Shown here in pieces: positions 36,614-45,916 of a DNA stretch of 64,000 nt; position 1 is the stretch's first letter; each line of letters starts with the position of its first letter. The position numbers and the translations under genes were made by a program. The stretch is from Paenibacillus sp. DCT19. Its GTDB lineage: Bacteria; Bacillota; Bacilli; Paenibacillales; Paenibacillaceae. The stretch covers positions 5,343,501 through 5,407,500 of the forward strand of contig NZ_CP029639.1 in NCBI RefSeq assembly GCF_003268635.1. The letters are read 5' to 3'. The notes beneath the pieces were generated by a model. It was not told the DNA's origin and did no database searches. It saw only the letters and a program-made list of their open reading frames with translations.

Positions 36614-38654
36614 TACCCATCGCCTCCGTCTGACTTCTCAGCGGGGGTTTTTCGTTTTTTACAAAGACATAGTTGCCTCCAGGCATCAGCTCTCTTGCCT
36701 TGACGTTATCGTTAAGAGATAAGTTCAGAATGTCGACCAGCATTCGCTTCAGCTCAGGATCAAACACCGGGCACATCAATTCAATTCTACGTTGCAGATT
36801 CCGTGTCATCCAATCCGCACTGGAGATAAATACATCCGGGTTGCCGCCGTTCTCAAAATAGAACAACCGTGAGTGCTCCAGAAACCGGTCCACAATACTG
36901 ATCACTCGAATATTCTCACTCAGTCCCTCTACTCCAGGACGCAAACAACATACGCCGCGTACAATAAGATCAATCTGTACACCAGCTTGAGAAGCAATAT
37001 ACAGCTCATCAATCATATCCTGGTGAGATAGCGAGTTGATTTTGGCGATGATTCGAGCCTTGCGCCCCTGCTGAGCGTGTTCTGTTTCCCGGCGGATCAG
37101 TGCAAAAAGTTCATCCTTCATACCATCCGGAGCAACTCGGAACGCTTGTAATGCCTTCGGTCCAGAATATCCCGTAATCTCATTAAACAGTCCTGAGGCA
37201 TCCTCACCGATAATCGGATTGGATGTGAACAGCCCTACATCTGTATATACCTTGGCAGTACTCTCGTTATAGTTACCTGTTCCAACGTGAACATAACGTC
37301 GTACGCCATGTTGTTCTCTTCGCACGACAAGAATAATTTTGGCATGAGTCTTCAAACCAACCAGTCCATAGACCACGTGACACCCTGCCTTCTCCAGCTT
37401 CCGAGCCCAAGCAATGTTACGTTCTTCATCGAAGCGAGCCTTCAACTCCACAACGACCGTAACCTGCTTACCACTCTCTGCCGCGAGAGCCAGCGCTGGT
37501 ATCAAGCGCGAATCACCGTTAACCCGATATAAGGTCATTTTGATCGCCATTACTTTGGGATCTTCTGAAGCTTCCAATATAAAGTCGGTAACCGGCTCAA
37601 ATGATTCGTAAGGATGGTGAACGAGAACATCCCGTCTTCTCAATAATTCAAAATGACTTTCACGTGGAACGAACTCTGGCGGATACACCGGTTTAACCGG
37701 GCTGTATTTCAGATGCGTAAATCCTTCCAAACTATCCACAAATCCAGCCAGAAAACTCAGATCCAGTGGTCCATCAATCTCATATACCGGATCTTGGATC
37801 TCGAATTCTTCCTGCAGTTCGTCGAGAGCATCTTGTCTAAAGTCTTTGCAGACTTCCAGTCGCACCGGTGCTCCCCGGCGTCTACGACGCAGCTCTTTCT
37901 CAATCGCTTCAAGTAAATCTTCAGCCTCTTCTTCATTAATGGATAAATCCGCATTACGGGTTACCCGAAATTCTTGTACAGCAAGCGGTACATATCCACT
38001 GAAGAGTGTATGAATATGATGCTTGATCAGGTCTTCGATCAGGATGAACGTTTTCTTTTTACTATTGGCTCGAAGTGGAATAGGCACAACCCGTGGCAAA
38101 TTAGAAGGCACCTGAACAATCGCCAAGAACGGCTCGTCCTCTTGCTCCCCTTCCTTCTGCAACATCACGGACAGATATACCGATTTATTGTGTACCAATG
38201 GAAACGGACGACTCTGGTCAATCGCCATCGGTGTTAGTACAGGAAAAATAATCTCGTGATAATACTGATCCATCGCACGCTGTTGCGTCGCATTCAGATC
38301 CATATATTCTTGTAAAACGACACCTTTTTTGGCGAGGAGACGAATGAGCTCCCGATAAGTTTTATACTGCTCGGTAACCATAGCTCCTGTGCGTTTAATC
38401 AATCTTCGATATAAACCAGACGGGGTATACCCCGAGAAATCCTTTTGCGTAAAACCCGCCTTAATCTTTTCTTTGGTCTCCGCTACCCTTACACTCATGA
38501 ACTCGTCAAGATTGCTGGCGACAATACCGAGAAACCTTAACCGTTCCAATAAAGGAGTTGTCTGATCCTGAGCCTCTTGAAGTACACGTCGATTAAATTC
38601 AACCCAACTTAAATCACGGTTAACATAGTTGCCTGTTTTGATATCTCTATGCAT
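36573..38654 (-). CDS. ppk: Polyphosphate kinase 1
   Basis: A 693-residue membrane-associated enzyme that makes polyphosphate from ATP reversibly. Family blocks: NRDLSWVEFNRRVLQEA near the start, YESFEPVTDFILEASEDPKVMAIKMTLYRV, VVELKARFDEERNIAWARKLEKAGCHVVYG, and KTHAKIILVVRREQHGVRRYVHVGTGNYNESTAKVYTDVGLFT, which contains the two catalytic His regions. I chose the ATG at 38654 (MHRDIKTGNYVNRDLSW), 5 bases after GGAGGGG. Convergent with ppx, with overlapping 3' ends and no room for a separate terminator. Confidence 0.96.
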   Translation of the reverse strand: MHRDIKTGNYVNRDLSWVEFNRRVLQEAQDQTTPLLERLRFLGIVASNLDEFMSVRVAETKEKIKAGFTQKDFSGYTPSGLYRRLIKRTGAMVTEQYKTYRELIRLLAKKGVVLQEYMDLNATQQRAMDQYYHEIIFPVLTPMAIDQSRPFPLVHNKSVYLSVMLQKEGEQEDEPFLAIVQVPSNLPRVVPIPLRANSKKKTFILIEDLIKHHIHTLFSGYVPLAVQEFRVTRNADLSINEEEAEDLLEAIEKELRRRRRGAPVRLEVCKDFRQDALDELQEEFEIQDPVYEIDGPLDLSFLAGFVDSLEGFTHLKYSPVKPVYPPEFVPRESHFELLRRRDVLVHHPYESFEPVTDFILEASEDPKVMAIKMTLYRVNGDSRLIPALALAAESGKQVTVVVELKARFDEERNIAWARKLEKAGCHVVYGLVGLKTHAKIILVVRREQHGVRRYVHVGTGNYNESTAKVYTDVGLFTSNPIIGEDASGLFNEITGYSGPKALQAFRVAPDGMKDELFALIRRETEHAQQGRKARIIAKINSLSHQDMIDELYIASQAGVQIDLIVRGVCCLRPGVEGLSENIRVISIVDRFLEHSRLFYFENGGNPDVFISSADWMTRNLQRRIELMCPVFDPELKRMLVDILNLSLNDNVKARELMPGGNYVFVKNEKPPLRSQTEAMGIIPWKPAEWSILT

Positions 38655-38901
38655 GAATGCCCCTCCGAATATGTTGCATATCAATCCTTGGTTAGTGTTC
38701 TTCACTAATTGTACTATCCGTGATTGGATATAAGCGTCAGCGTAATGTAAATGCAGTGTAAAATTTGTGTAAATGATACCTGATTGTCCGAACTTTTTCC
38801 ATCCCTTTACAAAGATCAGCAGACAGAGTAAAGTGATGTACAGTGTGAAATAGGTCGGCTATTGTCCTCTTATAAATAAGCATATCTTAAAGGAGCATAT
38901 A

Positions 38902-39129
38902 ATGAAATCGAACAAACCTAGAACATTGCAAAAAAATATAGAATTTTTCACTGCTGCCCTCTCCCAATGTATCGTAACAGCATGGCAGGAGGATCCAGCA
39001 GGCGTATACTGTGAAGTTGGCCGAGGCATAGTTGAACGGATCAGTGAAGATAGCGTGCGCATTCGCAATGATAATGGTACGAAGAGTCACTATGCGCGCG
39101 ATATTACGATGTTCCAAACGGAGAAATAA
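38902..39129 (+). CDS. Small hypothetical protein
   Basis: A 75-residue protein with an excellent AAAGGAG site 6 bases before the ATG. The N-terminus is basic (MKSNKPRTLQKNIEFF); the rest (WQEDPAGVYCEVGRGIVERISEDSVRIRNDNGTKSHYARDITMFQTEK) has the alternating pattern of a small beta-barrel, like Hfq/SH3-type folds. I do not recognise a named family. It is monocistronic. Confidence 0.65.
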   Translation: MKSNKPRTLQKNIEFFTAALSQCIVTAWQEDPAGVYCEVGRGIVERISEDSVRIRNDNGTKSHYARDITMFQTEK

Positions 39130-39282
39130 GGAATTGTTCACTCTTCATTGGGCTGAGTAACCACTTTACTTCTGTTAGTGCCATGAGGCACTTCGTGAAT
39201 CATAGCAGATATTTGGAATATTCCCTAAAAAAAGATTGAAAAAAGACTAGCTTTCCGAAACAAGGTGTTGTATACTCTTGCC

Positions 39283-39417
39283 ACAAGGAAAGGAGGTGCG
39301 TCAACATTTCTAATCACATGTTGAACGTGTCCCTTACCCGATCCACTAGCTCAAAATAAAAGAGACTGGTTGGAGGCGCGGGATACGGATCAATGTTTTA
39401 AAAAGCGCCACGGGTAG
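39283..39417 (+). ncRNA. Possible structured leader or small RNA before a terminator
   Basis: A transcript beginning after TATACT (39271-39276) would contain AAGGAGGTG (39291), a short stem CAACAT/ATGTTG (39302-39323), a possible 17-codon reading frame starting at an ATT or ATG, and GGCGC/GCGCC arms (about 39376-39410), then the terminator at 39418. The shape is that of an attenuator leader ahead of the galactanase gene 128 bases downstream. It occupies the gene-free stretch 39130-39572. No known riboswitch was recognised. Confidence 0.35.
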
Positions 39418-39445
39418 AAAAGCCGTCTTTGGACGGCTTTTTGTT
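39418..39445 (+). terminator. Terminator upstream of the galactanase gene
   Basis: AAAGCCGTC, TTT loop, GACGGCTTT, then TTGTTTGCC and a T-run. It is a strong intrinsic terminator that does not belong to any upstream protein gene closer than 290 bases. Confidence 0.85.
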
Positions 39446-39572
39446 TGCCTTTTTTTTGTAGAGAAGTTGAGAAAACAACCAAAATATTGGAAATAAACCC
39501 TATAGTTCAGCAATCCTTGCCCACTATAATTAGGACGTATCTTAAATACTCAATACAAGGAGGGATTCTGTA

Positions 39573-40621
39573 ATGTTTAAATTTGTAAGGGGTTTCAAAA
39601 CATCCATCGCTTTGGCTTTTGTGCTATTGTTCACCTCCATTATGCTGCCTGCTGGTCAGCAAGTTAGCGCAGCACCTAGTTTCGCCAAGGGCGCAGATAT
39701 TAGCTGGGTTCCCGGGATGGAAGCCCAAGGATACAAATGGAAAGATAAGAACGGTGTTCAGCGAGACATCATTGATATTTTGAAAAAAGATTATCAGATC
39801 AACTCGGTTCGTATCCGCGTATTCGTTAATCCTTCGAATGATTATGGTAACGGTTACATGAACAAGGATCGTGCTGCTGCTCTGGCGCAACGTGCCAAAA
39901 ATGCAGGTATGAGCGTGATGTTGACGCTACATTACAGTGACTCTTGGGCAGACCCAGGCCAACAGACCAAACCGGCTGCATGGAAAAACTACACCTTCCA
40001 ACAGCTGATGGACGCCGTCTGGAATCATACACGCGATGTAATGACTACGATGCAAAGCAAAGGCGTAACCCTGACTGGGTGCAGATTGGCAACGAAACGA
40101 ATAACGGTATGTTATGGGAGGATGGTAAAGCCTCCAACAATATGAAGAACTATGCATGGCTTGTGAATACAGGTCATAACGCTGTAAAGTCCATTAGCAG
40201 CGGGACCAAAACGTTGGTTCATCTCGCCAATGGAAACGACAATAATCTGTATGTCTGGAATATTGGAGGTCTGATCAGCAACGGTGCTAATTTTGATATG
40301 GTCGCTATGTCCCTGTACCCTTCTCCTTCCGGATGGAATTCGGCCGTAACCAGTACGATAAACAATGCCAAAGATCTCATTAATAGATACGGGAAAGAAA
40401 TCATGATCTCAGAGATCGGTATGGATAACAACCAACCGGCGATCGGAAAGAGTTTCGTAGCATCGATGAAAAATCAAATTCGCAATTTGCCGAATGGCAA
40501 AGGTAAAGGTGTGTTCTACTGGGAGCCTCAGGCTACACCAGGTTATAACAGTGGCTATGGCAAAGGCGCTTGGCAGGCCAATGGTGTGCCAACCATCATC
40601 ATGGAAGGGTTTATCGACTAA
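39573..40621 (+). CDS. GH53 endo-beta-1,4-galactanase, frame broken once
   Basis: A secreted arabinogalactan endo-beta-1,4-galactanase of about 349 residues once restored. The signal peptide spans about 1-34 (cleaved near VSAAPS). The N-terminal GH53 blocks are FAKGADISWVPGMEAQGYKW and INSVRIRVFVNPSND. The frame breaks at CCC (40069-40071); a fourth C joins SKGVT to PDWVQIGNETNNGMLW. Acid/base Glu lies in IGNETNNG (about 174) and the nucleophile Glu in MISEIGMD (about 281). The enzyme cuts pectin side-chain galactan. AAGGAGGG precedes the ATG. It stands alone, with a possible leader RNA upstream and tandem repeats downstream. I consider the break a missing base, not decay, since both halves are otherwise intact. 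Confidence 0.85.
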
Positions 40622-40647
40622 GCCACGGGAGCAGAAGTAGGGGGTTG

Positions 40648-41245
40648 GAGCAGCTGGTGGTCGTTCCGGGGATGGATCGTTCTTCCGATCGCTGGTTGTC
40701 CTCGGATTTCTTGGATTCCCCTCTTAAGGGGAAAATCCGCGGACAAACGCGAGCGCTTCGCTTCTCCAGAATCGATTCCTTCCCCTCCACTACCTAGCTG
40801 CTCATGGCTAACTTCTGCAATCCATGTTAAGTCGATTATTGGAGTAATAGGGTAGATCCGGAGCAGCTGGTGGGCGTTCCGGGGATGGATCGTTCTTCCG
40901 ATCGCTGGTTGTCCTCGGATTTCTTGGATTCCCCTCTTAAGGGGAAAATCCGCGGACAAACGCGAGCGCTTCGCTTCTCCAGAATCGATTCCTTCCCCTC
41001 CACTACGTCGCTGCTCATGGCTACTTCTTCAATCCATGTTAAGTCGATTATTGGAGTAGTAGGGTAGATCCGGAGCAGCTAGTGGGCGTTTCGGGGACGG
41101 ATCATTCTTCTGATCGCTGGTTGTCCCCGGATTTCTTGGATTCCCCTCTTAAGGGGAAAATCCAGGGACAAACGCGAGCGCTTCACTTCTCCAGAATCGA
41201 TTCCTTCCCCTCCACTACTCGGCTGCTCATGGCTACTCCTGCAAT
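40648..41245. repeat. Three tandem 212-bp repeats
   Basis: Unit 1 40648-40860, unit 2 40861-41072, unit 3 41073-about 41245 (shortened). Units 1 and 2 are nearly identical; unit 3 is more diverged. Each holds a strong stem: GGATTCCCCTC/TTAAGGGGAAAATCC, extended by GTTGTCC..GG and CC.GGACAAAC. Open frames on both strands recur in each unit but have no ribosome binding site, so I treat the array as non-coding. It fills the gene-free stretch 40622-41245 between the galactanase gene and the convergent regulator gene. Confidence 0.9.
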
Positions 41246-42175
41246 TCAGAGCATTTTTTTCATTTCATAGTATTCTGCTTTTTTCTCATCGCCGCGTTCG
41301 CTATAAAACTGAATTAAGACATTCAATGCGTTGTCGAACCTTACCTCGTAAGGCTGCTGTATGCTTAACGTCCATGAATACGGCTTATTTTCAAGTAACA
41401 TGCCTGTGTATAGTTCCACCATTTGTTCGAGCATTTCCATCTTACTCTTATCTTCATTATAACGTTCACTGAAATGATCGAACTCAAGCAAATCCAATTT
41501 CATGTCTTCGAGGCTCAGACTAATATTCCCTAGTCTGCTCTTAAGCATATGTTGGATTCCAAATGTGTCGAGTCGCTTCTTTAAGTAGTATTGCGTCGTA
41601 TATAAGTTTGCATAGCCCTTTTCCATCACCAATTCCGGCCATAAGTCATTGATGATTCGTTCTCTAGACACGGATTTGCCGTTCATGCATAACAAATAGG
41701 CGAACAGCTCTTCCGTTTTTTTAGTTCTCCAATGATCGTCAATCAATTTCCCATCAATCGTTACGGCAAAATCGCCAAAGCACTTGACCTCAATTTTGTG
41801 TCCATCGCTGCTTTTGGTTCTAATCTTCTTTATTTTTTCCAGTGTGACATAAAGCTGTTCGAACTTCACCGGCTTCACGAGGAAATCCAACGCTTTTGTC
41901 TCAAGCGTTTCGGTTACATAAGCATGATAAGCAGATGTAAAGACAAAATCCATATCTGGTCTTTTTTTAAACATCATCCCGAGCAAGGTTATGCCATCGG
42001 TCTCCGGCATTTCAATATCCAGAAAAGCTAGGTCAGGCCGTGTTATACTCAACTCATCCAAGGCTATGGCTGGATCTTCATACATTGCAACAACTTCGAC
42101 ACCCGCAATTTTCTCCAACTTGGTTTTCAAGTTCCGCAGCGCATAATATTCGTCGTCTATAATAATAATCTTCAT
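41246..42175 (-). CDS. Response regulator with SARP-like output domain
   Basis: A 309-residue two-component regulator. The receiver domain (1-120) begins KIIIIDDEYYALRNLKTKLEK, has the phosphoacceptor in LAFLDIEMPETDG (Asp about 54) and LDFLVKPVKFEQL. A winged-helix DNA-binding domain follows (IEVKCFGDFAVTIDGKLIDDHWRTKKTEELFAYLL, about 138-175) and then a BTAD-like helical domain, as in SARP-type activators. The ATG overlaps the kinase stop (ATGA), so the two are coupled. Targets are unknown; the nearby galactanase is only a neighbour. Confidence 0.85.
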   Translation of the reverse strand: MKIIIIDDEYYALRNLKTKLEKIAGVEVVAMYEDPAIALDELSITRPDLAFLDIEMPETDGITLLGMMFKKRPDMDFVFTSAYHAYVTETLETKALDFLVKPVKFEQLYVTLEKIKKIRTKSSDGHKIEVKCFGDFAVTIDGKLIDDHWRTKKTEELFAYLLCMNGKSVSRERIINDLWPELVMEKGYANLYTTQYYLKKRLDTFGIQHMLKSRLGNISLSLEDMKLDLLEFDHFSERYNEDKSKMEMLEQMVELYTGMLLENKPYSWTLSIQQPYEVRFDNALNVLIQFYSERGDEKKAEYYEMKKML

Positions 42176-43995
42176 GGCTGCTCCTTAATGGGTACAATAA
42201 AACGAACTGCCGTTCCTTTACCCTTCTCACTGACGATTTGAAGTTGTGTTCCATACTCGGCCATAAGCCGTGCGTTTATACTGGCAAGCCCAATGCCTTT
42301 GCCCGCCGAATACTCAAGCAGTTTATCTTTGTCCACCTCTTCAATGCCAACACCGTCATCTTCTACCGCTATCAAGTAACCCTGTTCAAGCTCATTGACC
42401 CTAATCGTGACTGTACCTGCGATTTTCCGTTTGCGTATACCATGTTTAATCGCATTTTCCACCAAGGGTTGGATGACCATACGTGGCACCCTTAACTGAA
42501 TGCCTGAGTCAATTTCATAGTTGACCATGACTTTATTCGGAAATCTAGCTTGCTCAATGCGAACATAAAACTTGACGGCATCCAGCTCCTCATCGATAGA
42601 AATATATCTTTCCGAGTTGCTGTAATCGAATATATTTCTTAGATAATGGGATAAATCATTAACCAGGTTTCCCGCTTTTTCTTGATTCACAGCAATAACG
42701 CCTTCGATCACGTTCAAGGTATTGTGAATAAAATGTGGATCCATCTGTGCGCGTATAAAAGCAAGCTCAAACTGCTTAGATTGAATCTCCGAGTTTACAT
42801 ATAAAATATGATTGTGGTGCTTCTCTTCATTAAGAGCATTAATGATCTCTGCGACAGAAAGGGCAAATGCAATCGCCGACACACAAGAAAGAAAAAATAA
42901 GTAATAATTCATGATGTAACTTTGAGGCAACGCACCAAGAACCATCATATAAAATATAAGCACCGACACCAAACATAAGAGCCATGCTGTAATGAGATGC
43001 GGCGAACGAATGGTTTTGCTCCTTATTCCTTTAAACATAATGATAAAATACAATACATACATCAAAGTAGATGCACCCGCACCAAATGCTCCCAACTCTT
43101 TACTAACGAAAAGAAACAGCAATAACGTGATGGGGTAGAAACCAATGAGCAGCTTCAAACAAAAATCGATCCTGGGAAACCTGGTTTGGGTCTGAAAAAT
43201 GGCTCTCATGAAAATCGCGATGGCAAGGGACATGAAAATACCGATGCCCGTCGAATATTCCGCAAGCCAGTAGGCGTACTTGAAGCCGGTGATGTTCACA
43301 AGCCCTGTCATAGCTGCATTCCATAACAAGGTCGTGGATACATAAAAGCAGGATTTTATAAACGTTTTGTTTCTAATAGCAACGCCCATGAATAAGTTAT
43401 AAAAAAACAAGGCTACGGCAATGCCGACCAAGATGCCTCCTGCCCACACATTGATCATACTATTCTTTCTAAATAAATCCTCATTCAAGATCCCTACAAC
43501 AAAGTTTTGTCCATATAGCGATTTGCTTGTCATATATATGTACTGATTATGATCAAAATTAGATGGAATTTTGATTGCAGGGTAAACATAGTTGATCTCA
43601 TCGGAATTGCCCTTATATGCGTATCCAAAATGCTTTGTTATGTAGTCATTACTTGTCGGGAGATATATCGTTACATCTTCAAAAAGAGGGTTGTTTATCG
43701 TGAGGTAATTAACTTCATCCCCATTATACCGGTTTAATTTTATTTTGAACCATAATTGAACCGGGGAGTAGCCAACCTTAGAATAGTTGCTCGGTAAAGC
43801 TTTGAATTGCTCACTAACTTTAACATCGGACAAGGTCATGTTTCCTGATTGGTCTCGTAATATTTCCATACTGATCGTATCTTTGGATTGGTTCAAATCC
43901 TGAAAGTAAATGACGAAAACAAAAGCAGTGCAAAGTGATATAGTTATAAAAATGGTCATTACTTTCACTAAAAATGCAGTGGATTCGGATCTCAT
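42172..43995 (-). CDS. Sensor histidine kinase with 7TMR-DISM receptor
   Basis: A 607-residue kinase. An N-terminal anchor (about 8-30) leads into an extracellular 7TMR-DISMED2-type beta domain (to about 180), which often binds carbohydrate. Seven hydrophobic segments span about 185-390. The His_kinase block AQMDPHFIHNTLNVIEGVI carries the phosphorylated His, and the HATPase domain contains VEDDGVGIEEVDKD and GKGIGLASINARL. I chose the ATG at 43995, 6 bases after GGGGAG. It is coupled to the SARP-like regulator downstream. Confidence 0.87.
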   Translation of the reverse strand: MRSESTAFLVKVMTIFITISLCTAFVFVIYFQDLNQSKDTISMEILRDQSGNMTLSDVKVSEQFKALPSNYSKVGYSPVQLWFKIKLNRYNGDEVNYLTINNPLFEDVTIYLPTSNDYITKHFGYAYKGNSDEINYVYPAIKIPSNFDHNQYIYMTSKSLYGQNFVVGILNEDLFRKNSMINVWAGGILVGIAVALFFYNLFMGVAIRNKTFIKSCFYVSTTLLWNAAMTGLVNITGFKYAYWLAEYSTGIGIFMSLAIAIFMRAIFQTQTRFPRIDFCLKLLIGFYPITLLLFLFVSKELGAFGAGASTLMYVLYFIIMFKGIRSKTIRSPHLITAWLLCLVSVLIFYMMVLGALPQSYIMNYYLFFLSCVSAIAFALSVAEIINALNEEKHHNHILYVNSEIQSKQFELAFIRAQMDPHFIHNTLNVIEGVIAVNQEKAGNLVNDLSHYLRNIFDYSNSERYISIDEELDAVKFYVRIEQARFPNKVMVNYEIDSGIQLRVPRMVIQPLVENAIKHGIRKRKIAGTVTIRVNELEQGYLIAVEDDGVGIEEVDKDKLLEYSAGKGIGLASINARLMAEYGTQLQIVSEKGKGTAVRFIVPIKEQP

Positions 43996-44139
43996 AAACA
44001 ACTCCCCAGTAAACTCGAACGATGTCGACTCATGGGGTAATTTTACCATGGTTCTGTCTATCCTACAAAAGGATTTGTTATAACGTTTTGTGGGAGCTAA
44101 TGCTTTGTCACGCCTGAAATATTTAACTAAACTATAAAG

Positions 44140-44175
44140 AAACGGACGTCGATCTGTGGAGATCAGCGTCCGTTT
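44140..44175 (-). terminator. Terminator of the oxidoreductase gene
   Basis: AAACGGACG and CGTCCGTTT pair around GATCTGTGGAGATC, itself a small stem, 27 bases past the oxidoreductase stop. On the minus strand TTTCTTTATAG follows. It also faces the kinase gene promoter region. Confidence 0.75.
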
Positions 44176-44201
44176 ATGCTTAATCTATGGGTGCATCAAA
44201 A

Positions 44202-44843
44202 TTACTTCGCTTCGCCAACTACAGTAAAGCGTTCGTTTTTGTGTTGCGGTTTCTCGATCTCATCTACCAATGCGATTGCATAGTCTGCATAGCTAATGTA
44301 GCTATTGCCTTCGCTATTAACAAGAATAACATCATTACCTGCTTGATACTTACCTGTGCGAACGCCTTCTGGGTTGAAGAATCCAGCTGGGCTCAGGAAT
44401 GTCCATTGAATACCAGAAGATGCTTGCAGATCTTGCAAGTTTTGGCCTTGGTTCGTAGCAGTTGCTTTGTATGCATCAGGGAAACCTGGTGATTCGAATA
44501 CGCGCAATGTTTTGGATTCGTCTGTGAACAGACTTCCTGCACCACCTACAACGATTAGACGCGTATTAGGCGCATCCTTCAAAATATTGATCAACGCTTG
44601 TCCTGCTTCAACATGGCGATGTTCTTGTCCTGGCGCTGCGCCAAATGCGTTAACGATAACGTCAAATGCTTTGATATCCTCAGCTGTAAGATCAAAAACC
44701 TCTTTTTCCAAAACGTTAAGGGACTTGTCTTCCACTTTCGCTGCATTACGAACGATTGCTGTTACTTCATGCCCTCTGTCTACCGCTTCTTTCAAAATTA
44801 CACTTCCTGCTTTACCCGTTGCACCAATAATTCCAATTTTCAT
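44202..44843 (-). CDS. NAD(P)-binding oxidoreductase (YwnB/NmrA-like)
   Basis: A 213-residue cytoplasmic protein with a Rossmann fold: MKIGIIGATGKAGSVILKEA at the start, VTAIVRNAAKV, and the sequence LIVVGGAGSLFTDES near 100. It belongs to the NAD(P)H-binding family that includes B. subtilis YwnB and flavin-reductase-like proteins. The substrate cannot be told. A GGAGAG site precedes the ATG. Its promoter is excellent and has a palindromic operator over the -10 box, so it is likely repressed by a dimeric regulator, perhaps of the HxlR or MarR type, and induced by stress. Confidence 0.8.
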   Translation of the reverse strand: MKIGIIGATGKAGSVILKEAVDRGHEVTAIVRNAAKVEDKSLNVLEKEVFDLTAEDIKAFDVIVNAFGAAPGQEHRHVEAGQALINILKDAPNTRLIVVGGAGSLFTDESKTLRVFESPGFPDAYKATATNQGQNLQDLQASSGIQWTFLSPAGFFNPEGVRTGKYQAGNDVILVNSEGNSYISYADYAIALVDEIEKPQHKNERFTVVGEAK

Positions 44844-44888
44844 GATAATCTCTCCTTCGGCTATGTGTTGTTTTCCTAAAATCTATAA

Positions 44889-44921
44889 TGTAACTATAAT
44901 TGTTACAACTAAACTTGTCAA
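44889..44921 (-). promoter_or_regulatory. Promoter with operator for the oxidoreductase gene
   Basis: On the minus strand TTGACA (44916-44921), 17 bases, TATAGT (44893-44898). An exact inverted repeat TGTAAC-7-GTTACA (44889-44907) covers the -10 box, a good position for a repressor. Confidence 0.8.
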
Positions 44922-45094
44922 TACCTTTAATCTCATGTTCTGATAAAAGTTATTTCTTTCCTCACACCCTTGAAGTGTTGCTTTCCGTGCATCATGGCAG
45001 GGATTATGTTTAGTATGTCGAATATACGTGTCTGTGATTACTATTTAATTGAACTTACGTCCAGCAATAGCCCATTGAGAAGGAGCTGAGTGAT

Positions 45095-45412
45095 ATGAGC
45101 TTTGAAGATCAAGTCGCCATGATATTAAGACAAGCGAATCGTTCCGCTATTTCCACTGAAGCACTTTTTCAAAAAATAGACTCAGCCCTCCATCATTTGA
45201 TTGAGCGGTTAATTCAGACGGGTACTCAAGCAACGGTTGACCGCAGAGAAGAAACTTCGCCTCACACCTGGGAGATCACAGTCGAAGGCTTCTCGTTCGT
45301 ATTATTTTCAACAGATATTTTGGAGACCGCTGAAGAGAATGAAGATTATATTGAGGCGGTTGTCGAGGAGCTTTTTATCCAAGAGCTTGAGCACGCTGTT
45401 TCTGGCGAGTGA
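45095..45412 (+). CDS. Hypothetical acidic protein
   Basis: A 105-residue acidic protein with GAAGGAG 11 bases before the ATG and a terminator 25 bases past the stop, so it is a well-formed single gene. The first half is helical (EDQVAMILRQANRSAISTEALFQKIDSALHHLIERLI), the middle beta-like (TWEITVEGFSFVLFSTDIL), and the end a strongly acidic helix. No family recognised. Confidence 0.6.
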   Translation: MSFEDQVAMILRQANRSAISTEALFQKIDSALHHLIERLIQTGTQATVDRREETSPHTWEITVEGFSFVLFSTDILETAEENEDYIEAVVEELFIQELEHAVSGE

Positions 45413-45437
45413 AAAATTAGTATACACGTAGGTATGC

Positions 45438-45466
45438 AGATGTCCCTAAAAAGGGCATCTTTTTTT
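45438..45466 (+). terminator. Terminator after the hypothetical acidic protein gene
   Basis: AGATG.CCC, loop TAAAAA, GGG.CATCT followed by seven T. Confidence 0.85.
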
Positions 45467-45470
45467 GCAC

Positions 45471-45511
45471 AAAAAAACCTCCACAACGCAGTTGAACTAC
45501 GCCGTAGAGGT
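45471..45511 (-). terminator. Terminator of the IscA/ErpA-like gene
   Basis: On the minus strand ACCTCTACGGCGTAG pairs with CTGCGTTGTGGAGGT (imperfect), then a run of seven T. It lies 16 bases past the stop at 45528. Confidence 0.75.
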
Positions 45512-45527
45512 ATGATTAAACTAAATC

Positions 45528-45883
45528 TTAGCAATCTTTATCCGGTACGCCCGCTTCTTCCTTTGTACGGAAAGAAGATCCGCAGCCACATGTTGCTACT
45601 GCATTCGGGTTATGAATAGTGAATCCGCCGGTCATGCCGGACTCTTCAAAATCAATTTCGAGACCATTCAGATACTTCAGGTTCTCCTTCTCCACGACAA
45701 CCTTCATATCCTGAATATCCATATAGAGATCCTCATCGGATTCTTTATCATCAAAGCCCATGGCGTACGAAAATCCGGTACAACCCCCGGTGTTACGCCA
45801 AGACGCAGGAACATGCCAGGTGTCTCTTGCTGTGCAAGCATTTCTTTCAATCGGTCAGCAGCCGTTTCGCTGATGTTAATCAT
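45528..45883 (-). CDS. A-type iron-sulfur carrier (IscA/ErpA, YutM-like), frame broken once
   Basis: An Fe-S cluster assembly carrier of about 118 residues when restored (YutM is about 120). The start is MINISETAADRLKEMLAQQ at 45883. The frame breaks at five G on the coding strand (45784-45788). A sixth G gives VTPGGCTGFSYAMGFDDK, including the first conserved Cys; the CGCGSSF pair lies near 100. As written, the first 33 residues and the last 77 are in different frames. The three cysteines are the cluster ligands. It hands Fe-S clusters to apoproteins. The neighbourhood (yutJ, yuzB, yutI) matches B. subtilis yutM. I consider the break a missing base. Confidence 0.85.
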
Positions 45884-45916
45884 GCCAGGTCACTCTCCTT
45901 TTTCATATATAATCAT

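Noticed and set aside
40618..41270. Repeated open frames on both strands in the tandem repeats
   Set aside because: No ribosome binding sites, the frames recur only because the DNA is repeated, and the composition follows the stems.
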